A stretch of 64,000 nt of DNA. Origin: Jiella endophytica (GTDB lineage: Bacteria > Pseudomonadota > Alphaproteobacteria > Rhizobiales > Rhizobiaceae). The translations under genes were made by a program, and so were the position numbers. Below, piece after piece: positions 9,046 through 17,681 of this stretch; the stretch's first letter is position 1; every line of letters begins with the position of its first letter. The stretch spans positions 372,001 to 436,000 of the forward strand of contig NZ_SOZD01000004.1 of NCBI RefSeq assembly GCF_004519335.1, read 5' to 3'. The notes below the pieces were generated by a model. It saw only the letters and a program-made list of their open reading frames with translations, was not told where the DNA came from and did no database searches.

Positions 9046-10116
9046 TCAGGCGAAGCCGGCATGCTCGCCGGCGACAAATGTCGCGGCGGCCTCGGCGGCA
9101 TGACGCAGCCAGCCGCGGCCGCGGCTTGCGAGATCAGCGCGCACCGCAGGCAGAATGGCCGGATCGTCGGCGTGGCAGGCGGCGATCTCCCGCCCCATCC
9201 GCTCGAGCATGGCCTCCGACAAAAGGTCGTCGAGATCGTCCTCGCTGTCGAGCTTGCGGCTGTTCGGCGACAACCGGCGGACCACCACGCCGTCAAGCAC
9301 GCGGTAGTGCGGATCCGGCGCGCGGCAGCGGCCCGCGGCGATCGCGCCCGCGAGGATCGGCGCCGCTCCGCCATCACGGGCGAGCGACCATGCCGATGGC
9401 AGCAGCGCCTTCGCCTCCCGCACCACAGGACCGCCGCGCCAGTCCGCCATGGCGACGAAGCGCGGCCGGCCGAGGCTGCCGAGGCCGGCCGTGCGCCGTG
9501 CGAATGTCATCTCCACGGACGGGTCGGGCATCGCCTGCCGCAACGCGTCATCGAACCGTTGCCCGATCGGCTCTGTGGCGGGTTTGAGGTCATGCAGCTT
9601 GCCCCAGAACTTCTTGCGCTCGCCCTCCGGCAGCATGACGGCCTTGCGCAGCCACTTGTGATCGCGCTCGAGCACCGTCGGCTGAGGCTCGTCGATGCCC
9701 TTTTCATAGCCCCTGAGGATCGCCCTGCAGATGGCGCCGGTTCCGGGCCCTCCCTTGGCGGCTTTCGCAAGCAGCGCGCTTGCGGCAAGCCGGACGATGT
9801 CGAGAGCGTAAGGCATTCGCGCCGCCTCGTCGAAATCGTTGACGCCCCAGATCAGCCGTCCCTCGGCGTCACGCCAGGTGCCGAAGTTTTCCAGATGGGT
9901 GTCGCCGATGGCGAGCAGTTCGGGAGCGGCGGAAAGATCGGGGCAGATTTCGGCGATCGTCTCTGCCCAGCGCCAGTAGGTGGCGCGCAGGAAGGCGAAG
10001 GAGGAGCACCGCATCTTGCAATGCTTCTCGCCGAGATCCTCGACAACGAGTTCGCCCGCCAGCCGGCTCGCCAGCCAGGCCTCGAAACGCGTCATCGATG
10101 CAGCAAAATCGCTCAT
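9046..10116 (-). CDS. DUF2252 family protein (atypical kinase-like)
   Basis: 356 residues with the DUF2252 hallmarks GDTHLENFG (71-79) and NDFDEAAR (93-100). These resemble the catalytic and metal loops of aminoglycoside-phosphotransferase-type kinases (His-Glu and Asp-Phe-Asp). The substrate of the family is unknown. The ATG at 10116 is preferred over a GTG at 10134 because AGGA lies eight bases before it. No signal peptide or membrane helix is seen, so it is probably cytoplasmic. It stands between the FAD dehydrogenase and preA with gaps of 172 and 106 bases, all on the minus strand. Confidence 0.85.
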   Translation of the reverse strand: MSDFAASMTRFEAWLASRLAGELVVEDLGEKHCKMRCSSFAFLRATYWRWAETIAEICPDLSAAPELLAIGDTHLENFGTWRDAEGRLIWGVNDFDEAARMPYALDIVRLAASALLAKAAKGGPGTGAICRAILRGYEKGIDEPQPTVLERDHKWLRKAVMLPEGERKKFWGKLHDLKPATEPIGQRFDDALRQAMPDPSVEMTFARRTAGLGSLGRPRFVAMADWRGGPVVREAKALLPSAWSLARDGGAAPILAGAIAAGRCRAPDPHYRVLDGVVVRRLSPNSRKLDSEDDLDDLLSEAMLERMGREIAACHADDPAILPAVRADLASRGRGWLRHAAEAAATFVAGEHAGFA

Positions 10117-10222
10117 GCCGGCCGTCCTGGCCACCAGGGATTGCAGCGATCCTACACCCGACCGCCGCCGCTGACATCACCTGGCGTCAGATATATCCTG
10201 CGCCCCTGCCCAGCTGCATGCC

Positions 10223-11566
10223 TTACTCGGCAGCGTCGGGCAGGGTGACCGGCTCGGGCGCATGCTGGAGCTTCTCAGTCGCCATCGGATTGTTGGGATG
10301 CGCCGTCCAGTTGCCGTATTCGTCGGGGATCGGCTTCTTCGTACGCGGGTCGTATCCGGCGATCCGCTCCATGGTGATGCAGTCCTCGACCGGACAGACA
10401 TTGACGCAGAGATTGCAGCCGACGCATTCCTCGTCGATCACCTCGAAGCGGCGCGCGCCGTCGACCATGCTGGTGATCGCCTGGTGGGAGGTGTCCTCGC
10501 AGACGATGTGGCAGCGCCCGCAGGAGATGCACTTGTCCTGGTCGATCCGCGCCTTGGTGACGTAGTTGAGGTTGAGATACTGCCAGTCGGTGACGTTCGG
10601 CGCCGCCAGCCCGCGGAAATCGTCAATGGTGCGATAGCCCTTCTCGTCCATCCAGTCAGACAGGCCCGAGATCATCTCCTTGACCACCTTGAAGCCGTAG
10701 GTCATCGCCGCGGTGCAGACCTGGACGTTGCCGCAGCCGAGCGCGATGAACTCCGCCGCATCGCGCCAGGTGGTGATGCCGCCGATGCCGGAGATCGGCA
10801 TGCCGACGGTCTCGGCGTCGCGGGCGATCTCGGCGACCATGTTGAGCGCCATCGGCCTGACCGCCGGGCCGCACATGCCGCCATGGGAGCCCTTGCCGTC
10901 GATGGTCGGGGTGGGAGCGAAATTGTCGAGGTCGATCGACATGATCGCAGAGACGGTGTTGATCAGGGACACCGCGTCGGCGCCGCCCTTTTTCGCCGCG
11001 CGGGCGGGATAGCGGATGTCGGTGATGTTCGGCGTCAGCTTGACGATCACCGGCAGCCGCGAATGCTGCTTGCACCAGCGGGCGACCATCTCGATATATT
11101 CCGGCACCTGGCCGACCGCCGAGCCCATGCCGCGCTCGCTCATGCCGTGCGGGCAGCCGAAATTCAGCTCCACCCCGTCGGCGCCCGTCTGTTCGACGAG
11201 GGCGAGAATCTTCTGCCAGGGCGCCTCCTCGCAGGGCACCATCAGCGAGACGACCACCGCCCGGTCCGGCCAGTTGCGCTTGACCCGGGCGATTTCCTCG
11301 AGATTGGTGTCGAGCGCCCGGTCGGTGATCAGCTCGATGTTGTTGAGCGCCAGCAACCGCCGGTCCGGCCCCCACAGCGCCCCGTAGCGCGGGCCGTTGA
11401 CATTGACGACCGGCGGGTCCTCGCCGAGCGTCTTCCAGACCACCCCGCCCCACCCGGCCTCAAAGGCCCGCTGGACGTTGTATTCCTTGTCCGTCGGCGG
11501 CGCCGAGGCGAGCCAGAACGGGTTCGGCGAGGCAATGCCGAGGAAGCTTGTCGTCAGGTCGGCCAT
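10223..11566 (-). CDS. preA: NAD-dependent dihydropyrimidine dehydrogenase subunit PreA
   Basis: 447 residues: an FMN-binding dihydroorotate-dehydrogenase-like barrel with NFGCPHGMSERGMGSA at 135-150 (active-site Cys138) and SGIGGITTW at 259-267. Two ferredoxin-type clusters follow (Cys346, 349, 352, 356 and Cys381, 384, 387, 391). PreA with PreT reduces uracil and thymine to the dihydro forms using NADH, the first step of the reductive pathway. In most relatives preT and preA are adjacent; here a methyltransferase gene lies between them. The start ATG at 11566 begins the conserved MADLTTSFLGI. Confidence 0.95.
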   Translation of the reverse strand: MADLTTSFLGIASPNPFWLASAPPTDKEYNVQRAFEAGWGGVVWKTLGEDPPVVNVNGPRYGALWGPDRRLLALNNIELITDRALDTNLEEIARVKRNWPDRAVVVSLMVPCEEAPWQKILALVEQTGADGVELNFGCPHGMSERGMGSAVGQVPEYIEMVARWCKQHSRLPVIVKLTPNITDIRYPARAAKKGGADAVSLINTVSAIMSIDLDNFAPTPTIDGKGSHGGMCGPAVRPMALNMVAEIARDAETVGMPISGIGGITTWRDAAEFIALGCGNVQVCTAAMTYGFKVVKEMISGLSDWMDEKGYRTIDDFRGLAAPNVTDWQYLNLNYVTKARIDQDKCISCGRCHIVCEDTSHQAITSMVDGARRFEVIDEECVGCNLCVNVCPVEDCITMERIAGYDPRTKKPIPDEYGNWTAHPNNPMATEKLQHAPEPVTLPDAAE

Positions 11567-11585
11567 GAGCTGTGTTTCCCGTTTG

Positions 11586-12422
11586 CTAGTCTGCGGGCAC
11601 GGTGAAGATCATTTCGACCGGAGCGATGACGCCGGCCTTGATGGCGGAGACCATGTTCTTGACCTTTTCGCCGACGGTCGGCCCCATCAGGAGATGCAGG
11701 CCGAGCGGCGCCGGCGCGGCAGAGTTTGCCGCCGATTGAACCTGTTCGAAGAAGGTGATCGCGACCTCGCGCCGATCGGTCTCGGCGAGAGATTTCAATC
11801 CGGCAGCCGCCGCGGCGTTGCGATAGACGTCGGGTTCGGCGAGCGCTGACAACGTCGCAGTCTCCGCCCAGGGCACCGGATAGACAAGTTCGCCCGCGCC
11901 GACCTTCATCACCTCGTAGACTGCGAAGGCACCGCCAGGCTTCAGGACGCGGGCAGCCTCGGAAAACAGCGCCGCCTTGTCCGGGATATTCATTCCGACA
12001 TGCAGCATCGTCGCGATGTCGAAGCGGGCGGCGTCAAAAGGGAGCGCCGTCGCACTGGCAACCTCAAAGCGGACCTTGTCGGAAAGGCCGCAGAGTTTCG
12101 TCAGATGGGTGGCGGCCTCGACATAGGCCGGCGTCAGATCGATGCCCGTTACCTTGCAGCCATAACGGCTGGCGATCGAGCGCGCCGGCCCGCCGATGCC
12201 AGACCCAATGTCGAGAAGACGGGTCTCGGCGGTAATCCCGAGCTGATCGAGGAGTCGCGCCGTCGCTTCGGCACCTCCGATGTGGAACTCGTCGACGGCT
12301 TTCAACTGGTCCGGCGTCAGATGTTCGGGGTCGACGGCCGCTGTCTTGAGGCCTTCGAGAATGCGAGGCAGAACGTCATAGGCCGCATAGTGACGTGTCA
12401 CACCGTCTTCCGAGAACGACAT
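11586..12422 (-). CDS. class I SAM-dependent methyltransferase (UbiE / sarcosine-methyltransferase-like)
   Basis: 278 residues. The SAM-binding motif I LLDIGSGIGGPARSIA is near residue 75, motif II region VTGIDLTPAYVEAA follows, and MLHVGMNIPDKAALFSEAARVLKPGGAFAVYEVM forms motifs IV-VI. The overall pattern resembles glycine/sarcosine/dimethylglycine and UbiE-type enzymes. The start at 12422 was chosen over an in-frame ATG at 12440 because GAGGGAG precedes it by eight bases. It sits between preT and preA on the same strand with a 19-base gap to preA, so it is probably cotranscribed with preA. Neither its substrate nor a reason for its place in a pyrimidine locus is evident. Confidence 0.85.
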   Translation of the reverse strand: MSFSEDGVTRHYAAYDVLPRILEGLKTAAVDPEHLTPDQLKAVDEFHIGGAEATARLLDQLGITAETRLLDIGSGIGGPARSIASRYGCKVTGIDLTPAYVEAATHLTKLCGLSDKVRFEVASATALPFDAARFDIATMLHVGMNIPDKAALFSEAARVLKPGGAFAVYEVMKVGAGELVYPVPWAETATLSALAEPDVYRNAAAAAGLKSLAETDRREVAITFFEQVQSAANSAAPAPLGLHLLMGPTVGEKVKNMVSAIKAGVIAPVEMIFTVPAD

Positions 12423-12680
12423 GGTTTGCAGCTCCCTCAAGCCAAAAGCCGACAGGTTGGCGACGGCAGCAAGTGAGCTCCGTGGGCTAGTTGATTGTCA
12501 AGTGAGTGCAAGATGCAACCTGAATGACTTTGCGGAAGAAAACCTCGCAGGTCTTTGATGTCTCGCAAAATTGCGTCCAGACGGAGGGTGCCCAGGCAAA
12601 CGCCTGTCGCTGATGTTGCTTTCGGGGACGATCTCGTCACGCCGGTCAACGGGATGTGCTCGCGCGATGCATCCGGGGTC

Positions 12681-14057
12681 TCACTCCGCCGCGACCCTGT
12701 CCGCCGCAGTCAGAGCGGCGTGGATGTCCATCGCCGCGACCTTGCCGTCCTCCACCGCGACGACGGTCAAGTCCTCGCCTTCGGCGATGCAGTCGCCGCC
12801 GGCCCAGACACCCTCCAGCGAAGTGCGCCGCGCGGCGTCGACCCTGATCCGGCCGCGCTCCAGCGCGATCCCCTCGCCTTCCGCTTCGGTCCCGTGCGGC
12901 AGGAACGTCTGGCCGATCGCCTTGAAGACCTGGTCAGCCTCGATCGTCACCGTCTCCCCTGTCAGCACTAGCTTGCCGTTCTCGATCATCGTCCGTTCGA
13001 GTTCGATCGCCGCGACGTGGCCGTCCTCGGCATGAATCCGCTTCGGCTGGAGATGGAAGCGCAGGTGGACGCCGCGGGTCGCCGCCACCTCTTGCTCGTA
13101 AGGGCTGGCATTCATCGCCTCGCGGCCGCGGCGATAGGCGATGGTCACCTCTTCCGCGCCGAGCGCCTTGGCCTGGACGGCCGCATCGATCGCCGTCATG
13201 CCGCCGCCGATGACGACGACGCGCCGGCCGACCGGCAGCCCCGAGAGATCGGCGGTCTGGCGCAGATCGGCGATCCAGGCGACGGCGTCGTGGGAGCCGC
13301 TCGAAGCCTCCCCGTCGGCGCCGAGCGCGTTGACGCCTGCAAGCCCGAGGCCAAGGAACACCGCGTCGAAGTCGCGCCGAAGGTCGGCAAGGTGGATGCC
13401 CTGGCCGAGCGCCTTGCCGGTCTCGAAGGTGATCCCGCCGATCTTCAGGAGGAACGCCACCTCTTTCTGGGCGAAATCCTCCGTCGCCTTGTAGGCGGCG
13501 ATGCCATATTCGTTGAGACCGCCCGGCTTTTCCCGGGCGTCGTAGATCGTCACGTCATGGCCCAGCATGGCGAGGCGGTGGGCGGCCGAAAGCCCGGCTG
13601 GGCCGGCGCCGACGACCGCGATTCTCCTCCCCGTGGCCGCAGCCCGCTTAAAGGGATGCTCGCCCGTCGCCATCAGGGTGTCGGTGGCATGGCGCTGAAG
13701 CATGCCGATCTGCACCGGCTTGCCCTCGGCCACCTCGCGCACGCAGACCTCTTCGCACAGCGTTTCGGTCGGACAGACCCGCGCGCACATACCACCGAGA
13801 ATGTTCTGCGACAGGATGGTCTTCGCCGCGCCGATCGGATTGCCCGCCTGGATCTCGCGGATGAACAGCGGGATGTCGATCGCCGTCGGGCAGGCGTTCA
13901 TGCAAGGGGCGTCGTAGCAGAAGTAGCAGCGATCCGCCTCGACCAGCGCCTCGTGCCGCTCGAGCGCCGGATGCAGGTCGGCAAAACCCGTGGCGAGTTC
14001 TTCGGCCGGCAGGCGTCCGGCCCTGATGTCGGGTCGGCGTGGCAGCGGATCGGACAT
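12681..14057 (-). CDS. preT: NAD-dependent dihydropyrimidine dehydrogenase subunit PreT
   Basis: 458-residue GltD-like flavoprotein that passes electrons from NADH to PreA. N-terminal cluster ligands are Cys44, 47, 52, 56 and Cys91, 95, 101, 105. The FAD site AVVGAGPAGLSAAH lies at 147-160, the second dinucleotide site VVIGGGMTAIDAA at 281-293 and GVWAGGDCIAEGEDLTVVAVEDGK near the C-terminus. The ATG at 14057 (MSDPLPRRPD) has AGAGGGA about ten bases upstream; the frame extends 14 codons further without a better signal. It is divergent from the LysR gene across about 200 bases that contain a RutR half-site. Confidence 0.94.
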   Translation of the reverse strand: MSDPLPRRPDIRAGRLPAEELATGFADLHPALERHEALVEADRCYFCYDAPCMNACPTAIDIPLFIREIQAGNPIGAAKTILSQNILGGMCARVCPTETLCEEVCVREVAEGKPVQIGMLQRHATDTLMATGEHPFKRAAATGRRIAVVGAGPAGLSAAHRLAMLGHDVTIYDAREKPGGLNEYGIAAYKATEDFAQKEVAFLLKIGGITFETGKALGQGIHLADLRRDFDAVFLGLGLAGVNALGADGEASSGSHDAVAWIADLRQTADLSGLPVGRRVVVIGGGMTAIDAAVQAKALGAEEVTIAYRRGREAMNASPYEQEVAATRGVHLRFHLQPKRIHAEDGHVAAIELERTMIENGKLVLTGETVTIEADQVFKAIGQTFLPHGTEAEGEGIALERGRIRVDAARRTSLEGVWAGGDCIAEGEDLTVVAVEDGKVAAMDIHAALTAADRVAAE

Positions 14058-14157
14058 GGCGATCGTTCCCTCTGGCTGGCCCTCGTCCCCTCGCGCCAAG
14101 GCGGCTCAGCGACCGGGATGAATGAGAATGATTCCATTTTTCGCGGCCGTCAAATTT

Positions 14158-14185
14158 TTTATCGTTTGGTCAAAAATCGAACGAT
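14158..14185. promoter_or_regulatory. candidate RutR half-site and LysR-type inverted repeat in the preT-lysR divergent region
   Basis: TTTGGTCAA at 14165-14173 repeats the right half of the RutR operator at 3743-3758; the left half of the 16-mer is degenerate. Overlapping it is an inverted repeat, ATCGTT (14161-14166) and AACGAT (14180-14185), spaced 13 bases. A second ATCGTT lies at 14224. The region could be bound by RutR for preT and by the LysR protein for its own gene. Both roles are inferred from position and partial matches. Confidence 0.4.
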
Positions 14186-14263
14186 CAACCGATCTGCTTT
14201 TTCGATTGAAACGACATGATTAAATCGTTGGATTGAACGGTTGCCGGCCACTACCTTGGCTGC

Positions 14264-15136
14264 ATGACACTCGAACAGCTCCGCATCTTCATCGCCGTCG
14301 CCGAACGCCAACACATGACCCGCGGCGCCGACGCCGCGCATGTCACCCAGTCGGCGGCGAGCAGCGCCATCGCGGCGCTGGAGCTTCGCCACGGCACCCA
14401 GCTGTTCCACCGTGTGGGCCGCGGCATCGAACTCACCGAGGCCGGCAAGCTGTTCCTCACCGAAGCCCGTGCGGTGCTCGCCAGTGCCGAGACGGCGGAA
14501 CGGCTTCTCGAGGAATTCGGCGATCTTCGCCGCGGCGCCCTCCGCCTCGTCGCCAGCCAGACGATTGCCAGCTATTGGCTGCCCGCCCGGCTCGCCCGGT
14601 TTCAGCAGCGATATCCGCAGATCGAGATCCGCCTCTCCCTCGACAACAGCGAGGGCGCCGCCGCCAAGGTGGTGGATGGCGCTGCCGAACTCGGCTTCAT
14701 CGAGGGCATCGTCGAGGCGCCGGCGCTGGCCAACTGGCGGGTCGGCGAGGACCGGATGCTGCTGGTATCGGCGACACCTGCGGGCGCCATCGATGCCGGC
14801 TGGCTGCGCGCCGCCCGATGGATCGTCCGCGAACGCGGATCGGGAACGCGGTCCTCCTTCGAGGATGCCGCCCGGCGGCTCGGCCTCGATCCGGACGCCT
14901 TCGAGATCGGCATGACGCTTCCCTCCAACGAGGCGGTCCGCACCGCCGTCGAAGCCGGGGCCGGCGTCGCCGTCCTCTCGGAGCTGGTCGTCCGCGCGGC
15001 CATCGCCACCGGACGGCTGCAGGTACTGCCATTCGACCTGCCGGCACGGCCTTTCTTCGCGCTCCGCCACAAGGAGCGCTTTCGCACGCACGCGGCAGAC
15101 GCGTTCGTGACGCTGCTCACGGAAGACGACCAATGA
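14264..15136 (+). CDS. LysR-family transcriptional regulator
   Basis: 290 residues with the standard N-terminal winged helix-turn-helix (MTLEQLRIFIAVAERQHMTR, then AAHVTQSAASSAIAALE) and a two-lobed effector domain. Its stop overlaps the start of the TDT transporter by four bases (ATGA), so the two are translationally coupled and the regulator probably controls the transporter. It is divergent from preT. Pairing with an anion exporter suggests it senses a small anion such as sulfite or a dicarboxylate, but the effector cannot be read from the sequence. Confidence 0.92.
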   Translation: MTLEQLRIFIAVAERQHMTRGADAAHVTQSAASSAIAALELRHGTQLFHRVGRGIELTEAGKLFLTEARAVLASAETAERLLEEFGDLRRGALRLVASQTIASYWLPARLARFQQRYPQIEIRLSLDNSEGAAAKVVDGAAELGFIEGIVEAPALANWRVGEDRMLLVSATPAGAIDAGWLRAARWIVRERGSGTRSSFEDAARRLGLDPDAFEIGMTLPSNEAVRTAVEAGAGVAVLSELVVRAAIATGRLQVLPFDLPARPFFALRHKERFRTHAADAFVTLLTEDDQ

Positions 15137-16284
15137 CGATGAGTCACACGCTGAAGCCCCTTCCCGGGGGGCTGCGCCCCTTCGCACGCCTCGACCATCC
15201 CCGCGAGGTCATCCGGCAGTTCACGCCGAACTGGTTCGCCGCGACGATGGGGACGGGCATCCTGTCGCTGCTCCTGCCTCAGCTTCCCCTGGCCGGGCCG
15301 CTGCTCACGCCGATCGGCGAGGCCCTGTGGTTCTTCAACATCGGCCTGTTTTCGCTGTTCTCGCTGCTCTACGCCGCCCGCTGGGTGATGTTCCGGCACG
15401 AGGCGGGCCGGGTCTTCGGCCACAACACCGTCTCGATGTTCTTCGGCACCATTCCGATGGGGCTCGCGACGATCATCAATGGCTGCCTTGCCTTCGGCAT
15501 CGCGCGGTTCGGCGAGGCGATCATTCCCGTCGCCCATGCCCTCTGGTGGGTCGACGTCGCCATGTCGCTCGCCTGCGGTGTCGTCATTCCCTATCTGATG
15601 TTCACCCGCCAGGAGCACAGCCTCGACCAGATGACGGCGGTCTGGCTGCTGCCGGTTGTCGCAGCCGAGGTCACGGGCGCCTCCGGCGGGTTGCTGGCGC
15701 CGCATCTTGCCGACGGGCAGTTCGTCGTTCTCGCGACGTCTTATATCCTCTGGGCCTATTCGGTGCCGGTCGCCTTCGCGATCCTCTCCATTCTCGTGCT
15801 GCGCATGGCACTCCACAAGCTGCCCCATGAGAGCATGGCGGCCTCCGCCTGGCTGGCGCTTGGCCCGATCGGCACAGGCGCGCTCGGAATGCTGGTTCTC
15901 GGCGGCGAAGCGCCGGCGGTGCTCGACGCCCGCGGCCTCGGCGAGATCGGCGGGGCGGCGGCAGGGATCGGCGCCATCGCCGGGCTCACGCTCTGGGGCT
16001 TCGGCCTGTGGTGGGTCGCCCTCGCCGCGCTCATCACGCTGCGCTACTGGCGCGCCGGCGTGTCGTTCAATCTCGGCTGGTGGGGCTATACCTTCCCGAT
16101 CGGCGTCTATACGGCCTCGACCTTCAAGCTCGCCGCGGTGTTCGACGCGCCCTTCTTCTGGCTGGCCGGAACGCTGCTGACCATCGTCCTCGCGACGATG
16201 TGGCTGGTCGTCGGCAGCAAGACCTTGGAGGGCGCCTGGACCGGCAAGCTGTTCGCCTGCCCTTCGCTGCCAGCAAAGGGGTGA
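15133..16284 (+). CDS. TDT-family transporter (TehA / SLAC1 / Mae1-like, anion or C4-dicarboxylate/sulfite channel)
   Basis: 383-residue inner-membrane protein with about ten hydrophobic helices. The N-terminal TPNWFAATMGTGILSLLL and GWWGYTFPIGVYTAS near residue 320 are typical of the tellurite-resistance / dicarboxylate transporter family, which includes yeast sulfite exporter Ssu1 and plant anion channel SLAC1. The substrate is not predictable. The ATG at 15133 overlaps the LysR stop, and the frame further upstream lies inside lysR. Convergent with the DUF900 gene, with a 125-base gap holding no clear terminator. Confidence 0.88.
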   Translation: MTMSHTLKPLPGGLRPFARLDHPREVIRQFTPNWFAATMGTGILSLLLPQLPLAGPLLTPIGEALWFFNIGLFSLFSLLYAARWVMFRHEAGRVFGHNTVSMFFGTIPMGLATIINGCLAFGIARFGEAIIPVAHALWWVDVAMSLACGVVIPYLMFTRQEHSLDQMTAVWLLPVVAAEVTGASGGLLAPHLADGQFVVLATSYILWAYSVPVAFAILSILVLRMALHKLPHESMAASAWLALGPIGTGALGMLVLGGEAPAVLDARGLGEIGGAAAGIGAIAGLTLWGFGLWWVALAALITLRYWRAGVSFNLGWWGYTFPIGVYTASTFKLAAVFDAPFFWLAGTLLTIVLATMWLVVGSKTLEGAWTGKLFACPSLPAKG

Positions 16285-16409
16285 TCATGGGCTAATTGGC
16301 CAGCGGCCATCTCAGATCGAGGCCGCATTCGATTGCAGCAATATAGGCGCCAGCCATTTGCCCTGATCTGGCACTATCTACTGATCGGCCGGACCGAGGT
16401 GGTGCTTAG

Positions 16410-17513
16410 TCATCTGGGCTGTAGTCTCCAGCTTCGCCCGGGACGGACAACGATCCGGCCGCTGCGATCCTCTTGGGGCTGATCATCGAGCGTCAGCCGA
16501 ATGTCCTCGATCACCTCGTCCCTCAGGCGGTAGTACTGGTGGCGGCCGTCGAGCAGAGCCGTTTCACTGACCTTTCGGCAATCAATAGCAAACACTCTTT
16601 CGCTGACGAGATCGAGATTCTTCGGCCCATCGGACCCGAGCCGATCGGGCAGCCCTTTGGTGGTATCTGAAATGGTCAACGCGATGTCGTTGGCTGCGTG
16701 GTAGACGAAAGTGCGGTTGGCGAGTTCCTCGAGGCGTCGGAGCTTCAACCTTTCCTGCAGTGCATCATTGTCCTCGTCCGCGGCCATCAGGAAGGCGCAA
16801 TCGATAACACGAGGAATGTGACCGCCGTTGAGATCGGAGAACTTACGCAGCGCGTGGCGAAATGCCCAATTGCCCATGGAATGAGCCAGGAGGTGAAGAC
16901 GCTGCGTGCACTGCCGGAGGTCTTCGGGCTTCGGGACTTGGCCAATACGGCGGGCCTGAACCACCGTCTCGCGATCCACCGCGCGCATTTCTGTGAGAAA
17001 CTCCACCAACCGCAACAAGGCTCGCCCCATCGCAAGGCCGGAAGCCTCCGCATCCTCTCTGTCAGAGAAGTAATTCCACGCCGGCGCAACTTCGCCATTC
17101 GACGGCCAAGAAAAAAGAACAACAATTACTCGTTGCTTTTCCGAATTATAAAGCTCTTGGAGAGCCGCCGCGCGTTGTAGGGAATTTTCGAACGTGTTGG
17201 CAAAGCCAGGTATATAGGCGATGACGTCACAATCTCCGCCCTTCAGTAATTTTCGCAATCCTTCAAACAGGCGTGCTGAGCCGTAGGTAGCCGGCTTATT
17301 GTTCCGATCTTGAAGATTTTCTGGATAGAGCTTACCCGCCCCGACGGTCCAGTTCCCATCAATCTTTGGATCATCCCCAGCGTAATCGACATTCGCTTCG
17401 CCAACTCGGAAACATTGCGGGCCGAGCTGATTGAACCGCTCGCCGAAAAGATGGCTCGTTGTAGAGGTCTCATGTAACACGTCGCGATTGCTTGCAAAAT
17501 AGATCGTTGTCAT
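16410..17513 (-). CDS. DUF900 alpha/beta hydrolase
   Basis: About 367 residues of the DUF900 esterase-like family. The N-terminus TTIYFASNRDV is typical. DVIAYIPGFANTFENSLQRAAALQ and VVLFSWPSNG precede the nucleophile elbow LLAHSMGNW (Ser in AHSMGN), and acidic and histidine candidates follow (AADEDND, YHAANDIAL). No signal peptide. Starts further upstream (17522, 17525, 17594) remain possible; 17513 matches the family N-terminus. The gene and its flanks are visibly less GC-rich than neighbours, suggesting recent acquisition. It is separated from the xox cluster by about 170 bases and no role there is evident. The substrate is unknown. Confidence 0.8.
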   Translation of the reverse strand: MTTIYFASNRDVLHETSTTSHLFGERFNQLGPQCFRVGEANVDYAGDDPKIDGNWTVGAGKLYPENLQDRNNKPATYGSARLFEGLRKLLKGGDCDVIAYIPGFANTFENSLQRAAALQELYNSEKQRVIVVLFSWPSNGEVAPAWNYFSDREDAEASGLAMGRALLRLVEFLTEMRAVDRETVVQARRIGQVPKPEDLRQCTQRLHLLAHSMGNWAFRHALRKFSDLNGGHIPRVIDCAFLMAADEDNDALQERLKLRRLEELANRTFVYHAANDIALTISDTTKGLPDRLGSDGPKNLDLVSERVFAIDCRKVSETALLDGRHQYYRLRDEVIEDIRLTLDDQPQEDRSGRIVVRPGRSWRLQPR

Positions 17514-17681
17514 CGGGACCATCATCAATCCAAAGTTGTGACAAACGATCTGTAGCATGAGATGCACATCGGTGCACCTTTGAATTGAATACAAGCGATT
17601 GCGATAGCAGCGCGGGAGTAGCCTCAGACTGGCTCTATCCGGTCAGATCTTTGATCCAATTTGGCAAAGTGAGAGCCAAGC

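Noticed and set aside
781-14057. Search for dihydropyrimidinase within the pyrimidine locus
   Set aside because: No frame shows the GxxDxHxH metal motif or the carboxylated-lysine region of the hydantoinase family.
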